This document shows, in pieces, positions 6,328 to 9,884 of a stretch of DNA of 9,884 nt; the first letter of the stretch is position 1; each line of letters starts with the position of its first letter. The stretch comes from an uncultured Clostridia bacterium (GTDB taxonomy: Bacteria; Bacillota; Clostridia; Christensenellales; Borkfalkiaceae), in NCBI GenBank assembly GCA_947630775.1, contig CANRIY010000056.1:1-9884 (forward strand), read 5' to 3'. The position numbers and the translations under genes are program-made. The notes under the pieces are model-generated. The model worked only from the letters and a program-made list of their open reading frames with translations, had not been told where the DNA came from and searched no databases.

Positions 6328-8934
6328 TTACTCATCTTTCTTCTTGGCGGAGCGGATCAACAGCACAGCCCCGAGAAGCATGCCGACCGCGGCAACGCCG
6401 CCTGCAATGCCGCCGAAAACGGTACCGCCGCAGCCGCCTCCCCCATCATCGGACGCATCCCCGCCTCCCGAAGGCTTGTTCGGGTCGTCGGGCTTGGGGT
6501 CGTCAGGACCGGGGTTGTCGGGCGGATTCGGGTCGGGATTTCCCCCGCCGCCCTCTGCATTGTCGAGAAGGGTCTTGATGTTACTCACGAGCCCGTCGAT
6601 ATATTCCTGCGAATAAAAGCTCTCTTTGAGCGCCGCTTTGAGCTCACTCACTGCCGCGCCGACCGCCGCCGCGTCCGCTTCGGAAAGGTTGGGCATTGCC
6701 GCTTCCGCACGGGCGATAATCGCATTCGCCGCCGTCTTATCTACGGTGTGCTCTTCGGTGAAGTCGACTCCCTCGGGCAGGGCGTACAACACCGCGTCGC
6801 CCGCTTCGAGCGAGATGTCGAGCATCTGATCGGAAACCTGCACATCGACGAGGTCGCCCGTTTCGGGACTCACCCGCTGCAGGGAGACGGGCGCATTCAG
6901 GAAGATGCTCGTCTGCATGGGATTCGTGAAGTCGTTATTGACGAGCATCACATAGTTGCGTCCCGTGTGTTTATCCCTCATCAGAGAGACGGTATAGTCG
7001 ACGGCGTCCATGGGCTGGAAGATGAAATCGTCGGGAACTTCCGTCTGGGCGCCCCACTGCGTGCCGTTGAGGTGCACTTCGAGGCTGTCGAGGCCGATCA
7101 GCGTCTTGCCGAGGGCATGGATCTCCTTGTTGAGCTGCGCCACCGCATCGTATGTCTTGGGATTGGGAACGCCCTGATCGGAGACGATGGAGTCGACGAA
7201 CGTCTCATTGCCGCGGTTGGTGGGAAGGAACCATGTAAAGTAGGAGAGCTGCTTATAGCCGTAGGCGAGCGACGTCATCGCCTGATAGCGGATCTCCGAC
7301 GGGGAAGGCGAGCGCTTGTTCCCGGGGCTCCCGTTGGATTGGAGATACGTCGCCGTCTTGACGTCGTATTCAAGCCCGATCTTGCGCATCACATCGAGGT
7401 GGGAGAAGAACTCGTCACGCATCATGCCGGTGCCGAAGCCCGTATAGGGATAGAGGTCGTACATGATGAAATCCTGCCCGACGCCGAAATCTTTCATCGT
7501 ATAATCGAGCCACGAGCCGACGTGATCGCGGTAAGGTTCCTCCGCCGTTTGCCAAACTCCGCCCGTATAAGCCCACATGGGCAGGAAGTTGAGGTGCGCA
7601 TAGGCGTTCGGATCCGTCTCCTTCATTGCCGCGTACACGCGCGCAAAATCGTAGAGATCTTTATTCGGGGCGGGTTCATCCCAGATGTAGTAGCCGCCCA
7701 CACCGGGCACGTTGCGGTATTCCTCAATGAGCGCCTTGATCTGATCGTCCATCATGGATTCGAGGTTCGTTCCGAAGCGCTCGTCCGCAACGGTGAGGTG
7801 CATGCCGTACTTCGCCGCATATGCCGCCGCCTTGAGATTGTCCTCTTTGGTATGGATGAGCATGCCCGTGTTGTTGTTATCGGTGACGTTGGCGAGCCAG
7901 TCGATGTCGGCGTCCGCAAGGAGCTTGAACTGCTCATCCCAGCGCTCGTCGCCCTCTCCCCCGTTGAGATAGGTCGTCGTGGGGAGCCAGAACACGGAGA
8001 TCGTGATGTTTTCGTCGAAATCGTACTTCTTTTCGACAACGGTGATCGGGCAGCTCTGTTCTTCGATGCCCTCGCCGCTGACATGGACCGTCGTCTTGCC
8101 GACGGCTTTTGCCTTGACGGTGCCGTCCGGTTCAACGGTCACGACGCTCGTATCATCGCTCGTCCATGTGAGCGCGGGCGCGTCCTCGCCGAGGCCCGTG
8201 ACTTTGAGCTTATCGGAAGTGCCGACGGCGAGCTCGAGCGCGGGTCTGTCGAGTTTGACGGGCTTGGGGGCTTCATGTAACACAGTGCCGAACACCGCCA
8301 TTTCGCACAGCTGGACGAGCTTTCCGTCGTTGCCGTGCGCGCCGCCCGTAAAATTATCGGCGCCCGTGCGTCCCGTGACATACAGGCGCACATAGTTTGC
8401 GGTCGTCGCCTCGGTAACATCGACGACGAGGGGCTCGGTGGGCGTTTGAAAGTTCGTGAACGTTTTGACGTCCTGCCACGAACCGTCCGCACCCGTCGCC
8501 GAGACTTGGAGCTGGAAGTTAACGGGGAAACTCTCGCCGTAGGTCTGATCGTTGCGGGGGAAGAGCACGATTCGGGTCACATTGCATTCCCCGCCGAGGT
8601 CGATGCTCGCCCATGCGATTTTGAGAGGGTCGGTCGTTTCGCCGGGCATTGTCGACCAGCCGTTGGGCGGCTGTACCCCGGGCGTGCCGATCTTCCCGTC
8701 CGTGAGGAAGGTCGTCGACCAGCCCTCGTCTGTCTTTTCATACGAGGAGGAAGCCGTCACGGCTTTTCCGAGCGAAATGTTCGTGCTTCCATCGGGGCAG
8801 TAGGACGAGATCTTGCTGTCCTCTGCCGCGTTGACGACTTCACCGCTCAGCATGAGAGCACCTCCCCCGAGCGCGAAACATGCCGCACACAGAAGCGCAA
8901 GCTGAACGCGAAACCTTTTTTTCTTGGTTTTCAT
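6328..8934 (-). CDS. Surface-anchored putative glycoside hydrolase with F5/8C, Ig-like and TIM-barrel domains
   Basis: An 868-residue exported protein. The ATG at 8934 has AAGGAG at 8941-8946. Domains in order: signal peptide 1-37 ending 'VVNA'; F5/8 type C (discoidin-like) domain about 48-216, a usual carbohydrate-binding fold; group 2 bacterial Ig-like domain about 227-299 ('LTWTSDDTSVVTV', 'GTVKAKAVGKTTV'); hydrolase-like TIM barrel about 309-612 with 'YYIWDEP' (Asp419, Glu420), 'MYDLYPY' (Asp493) and 'EIRYQAMTSLAYGYKQLSYFTW' split at 547-568; beta-sandwich about 613-718; a helical FIVAR-like segment 730-793; Pro/Asp linker 794-823; Gly-rich stretch; Cys835; hydrophobic segment 838-861; tail 'RSAKKKDE'. 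Glu420 could be an acid/base as in clan-A 'NEP' motifs, or Asp-Glu could act as a substrate-assisted pair as in GH20 or GH123. Substrate unknown. It is the second gene of an operon with its paralog, 23 bp downstream of it. Confidence 0.9.
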   Translation of the reverse strand: MKTKKKRFRVQLALLCAACFALGGGALMLSGEVVNAAEDSKISSYCPDGSTNISLGKAVTASSSYEKTDEGWSTTFLTDGKIGTPGVQPPNGWSTMPGETTDPLKIAWASIDLGGECNVTRIVLFPRNDQTYGESFPVNFQLQVSATGADGSWQDVKTFTNFQTPTEPLVVDVTEATTANYVRLYVTGRTGADNFTGGAHGNDGKLVQLCEMAVFGTVLHEAPKPVKLDRPALELAVGTSDKLKVTGLGEDAPALTWTSDDTSVVTVEPDGTVKAKAVGKTTVHVSGEGIEEQSCPITVVEKKYDFDENITISVFWLPTTTYLNGGEGDERWDEQFKLLADADIDWLANVTDNNNTGMLIHTKEDNLKAAAYAAKYGMHLTVADERFGTNLESMMDDQIKALIEEYRNVPGVGGYYIWDEPAPNKDLYDFARVYAAMKETDPNAYAHLNFLPMWAYTGGVWQTAEEPYRDHVGSWLDYTMKDFGVGQDFIMYDLYPYTGFGTGMMRDEFFSHLDVMRKIGLEYDVKTATYLQSNGSPGNKRSPSPSEIRYQAMTSLAYGYKQLSYFTWFLPTNRGNETFVDSIVSDQGVPNPKTYDAVAQLNKEIHALGKTLIGLDSLEVHLNGTQWGAQTEVPDDFIFQPMDAVDYTVSLMRDKHTGRNYVMLVNNDFTNPMQTSIFLNAPVSLQRVSPETGDLVDVQVSDQMLDISLEAGDAVLYALPEGVDFTEEHTVDKTAANAIIARAEAAMPNLSEADAAAVGAAVSELKAALKESFYSQEYIDGLVSNIKTLLDNAEGGGGNPDPNPPDNPGPDDPKPDDPNKPSGGGDASDDGGGGCGGTVFGGIAGGVAAVGMLLGAVLLIRSAKKKDE
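6331..6432 (-). other. C-terminal Cys-containing membrane/sorting tail (complete paralog)
   Basis: Encodes residues 835-868: Cys in a Gly-Cys-Gly-Gly context, a Gly/Ala/Leu hydrophobic span, then Arg-Ser-Ala-Lys-Lys-Lys. There is no LPXTG. The layout mirrors the tail at 8961-9062 and resembles CTERM-type sorting signals built around an invariant Cys (for example the MYXO-CTERM class). It could instead be a simple tail anchor. Confidence 0.5.
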
Positions 8935-8957
8935 GGTTATCTCCTTAATTTATCGTT

Positions 8958-9884
8958 TCAATTTTCTTTTTTGCGCACGGCGCAGATCACGGCCGCGGCG
9001 GCAGACAGAACGCCGAAAGAGATCGCAATTCCGCCGCCGGGAACGACCGATCCGCACCCGCTTTCGTCCCTTTCCGTCTTATCGGGAGCGGGATTTTCGG
9101 GCGTTGGAGGAACATCGGGCCCTTCGCTCGGGGTCTCTTCTTCGGAGAGAGCGAAGAGCACACCGTCGCCCGCGCCGAGCTCTAAGAGAAGACTGCCGCC
9201 TTCGCCGAGCGCAACGGGTTCGAGTTTTCCCGTTTCGGGACTCACGCGGCGGAGCGTTTCCACCTCTTCGCCGAAGATCAGCGGGATCTCGGCGGGAGCG
9301 GAAAAGTCGTTATTGACGACCATCGCATACCGCCGCTTCCCCGTTTCGTCCTCGAGCAGAGAGACGGTGAAATCGGTGCCGTCCACGGGTTGGACGGGGA
9401 ATCCCGCGGGGATCGCTTCCTGCCACCCCCACTGCGTGCCGTTCAGATAGACTTCCGTAGCATTCAGACCGATGAGCGTCTTTCCGAGCGCATGGATCTC
9501 AGCGTTGAGCTGTGTGAGCGGCCCGTAGTATTTGGGATTGGGAACGCCGTTTTCGTCCACGATCGCCTGCGAGAAAGTCTCGCCGTTGCGGTTGGTGGGC
9601 AAAAACCATGTAAAGTAAGAGAGTTGTTTGTAGCCGTAAGCAAGGGAGGTCATCGCCTCGTAGCGGATCTCCTCGGGAGAAGCGCTGCGGAAGGAGAGCG
9701 CATTATTTGCCTGTAGCACGGAGCTGACCGATTGCAGATAGTTCCCCGTCTTTACCCCGAATTCGAGCCCGACTTCACGCACGGCGTTGAGATTGGCAAA
9801 ATAGATGTCGCGCGCCATGCCGCCCTGCGTATCCGTAAAGGGATAGAAGTCGAACATGAGATACTCGTGCGGGAAGCCGATCTC
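8958..9884 (-). CDS. Paralogous surface hydrolase-like protein (N-terminus outside window)
   Basis: The frame is open to the window's right edge; 308 C-terminal residues are visible and the Met at 9857 is internal. It aligns with the downstream gene from 'EYLMFDFYPF' (there 'DFIMYDLYPY') through 'EIRYEAMTSLAYGYKQLSYFTW', 'GVPNPK', 'QLNAEIHALGKTLIGL', 'YLNGTQWG' and 'LRRVSPETG', so it shares the end of the TIM barrel and the following beta-sandwich. It differs by a longer insert before 'SPEEIRY' and by lacking the FIVAR-like helical segment: the sandwich runs straight into a short Pro/Glu linker, then 'SGCGS', a hydrophobic stretch and 'VRKKEN'. It is the upstream member of a two-gene tandem. 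The catalytic region equivalent to 'WDEP' lies outside the window. Function beyond probable glycan hydrolysis or binding cannot be stated. Confidence 0.88.
   Translation of the reverse strand, partial: EIGFPHEYLMFDFYPFTDTQGGMARDIYFANLNAVREVGLEFGVKTGNYLQSVSSVLQANNALSFRSASPEEIRYEAMTSLAYGYKQLSYFTWFLPTNRNGETFSQAIVDENGVPNPKYYGPLTQLNAEIHALGKTLIGLNATEVYLNGTQWGWQEAIPAGFPVQPVDGTDFTVSLLEDETGKRRYAMVVNNDFSAPAEIPLIFGEEVETLRRVSPETGKLEPVALGEGGSLLLELGAGDGVLFALSEEETPSEGPDVPPTPENPAPDKTERDESGCGSVVPGGGIAISFGVLSAAAAVICAVRKKEN
8961..9062 (-). other. C-terminal Cys-containing membrane/sorting tail (upstream paralog)
   Basis: Encodes the last 34 residues, starting 'SGCGSVVPGG', with the Cys codon at 9054-9056, an Ala/Val/Ile-rich hydrophobic span and a final 'RKKEN'. 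The Cys lies 32 residues from the C-terminus, against 34 in the downstream paralog. Confidence 0.5.

Noticed and set aside
6159..6578. 139-codon plus-strand frame after the regulator gene
   Set aside because: Runs through the palindromic repeat, the terminator and the antisense end of the hydrolase gene; no ribosome binding site and low-complexity Arg/Pro-rich product.
6748..8280. 510-codon plus-strand open frame
   Set aside because: Antisense to the hydrolase-like gene, whose domains and paralogy fix the true frame.
8871..8890. Possible lipoprotein signal (LLCAAC near residues 14-19 of the hydrolase-like protein)
   Set aside because: The Cys lies inside the hydrophobic core, the -3 residue is Cys instead of Leu/Val/Ile, and an Ala-type cleavage site follows at residue 37, so an ordinary signal peptide fits better.
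8335..9450. 371-codon plus-strand open frame
   Set aside because: Spans the junction of two minus-strand genes and is antisense to both; no domain.

Overview
The window looks like chromosomal DNA from a Gram-positive-type bacterium, most likely an uncultured gut Clostridia (Bacillota) lineage. The grounds are strong AGGAGG-type ribosome binding sites, sigma-A-type promoters, rhamnose isomerase and kinase genes under a DeoR-family regulator, and large secreted multi-domain surface proteins with Ig-like domains and positively charged C-terminal membrane tails. The taxonomic assignment is inference. No phage, transposase, CRISPR or RNA gene was recognised. Coding density is high, and the longest stretch without a gene is about 175 bp.

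Layout from left to right. (1) Positions 1-2593, minus strand: a large secreted protein, cut off at its C-terminus by the window edge, built from a repeating unit of one unrecognised beta-rich module followed by two Ig-like domains. (2) Positions 2685-5284, minus strand: rhaB and rhaA, overlapping by four bases (ATGA); they sit upstream of the surface-protein gene and may be co-transcribed with it. (3) Positions 5285-5407: a compact divergent regulatory region with two well-formed promoters whose -35 boxes are 15 bp apart inside an inverted repeat. (4) Positions 5408-6151, plus strand: the DeoR-family repressor that probably controls rhaBA and itself. (5) Positions 6152-6327: an intergenic region with a palindromic repeat-like element and a perfect 16-bp-stem bidirectional terminator shared by the two convergent transcription units. 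(6) Positions 6328-9884, minus strand: two tandem paralogous genes for surface proteins with a putative glycoside-hydrolase TIM barrel. The upstream one is truncated by the window edge; the downstream one is complete.

Working model: L-rhamnose taken up by the cell is isomerised by RhaA to L-rhamnulose and phosphorylated by RhaB to L-rhamnulose-1-phosphate, with expression controlled by the divergent DeoR-type regulator. The neighbouring extracellular proteins (one non-catalytic by appearance and probably adhesive or glycan-binding, two hydrolase-like) may attack or bind a rhamnose-containing glycan outside the cell. That link rests on proximity alone. No rhamnulose-1-phosphate aldolase, transporter or recognised alpha-L-rhamnosidase lies in the window.

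The most interesting items are the repeated X-Ig-Ig architecture of the first protein, the tandem hydrolase-like paralogs of no family I can name with confidence, and the shared C-terminal tail of those paralogs (Gly-Cys-Gly, hydrophobic segment, basic end), which looks like a non-LPXTG surface-sorting signal.
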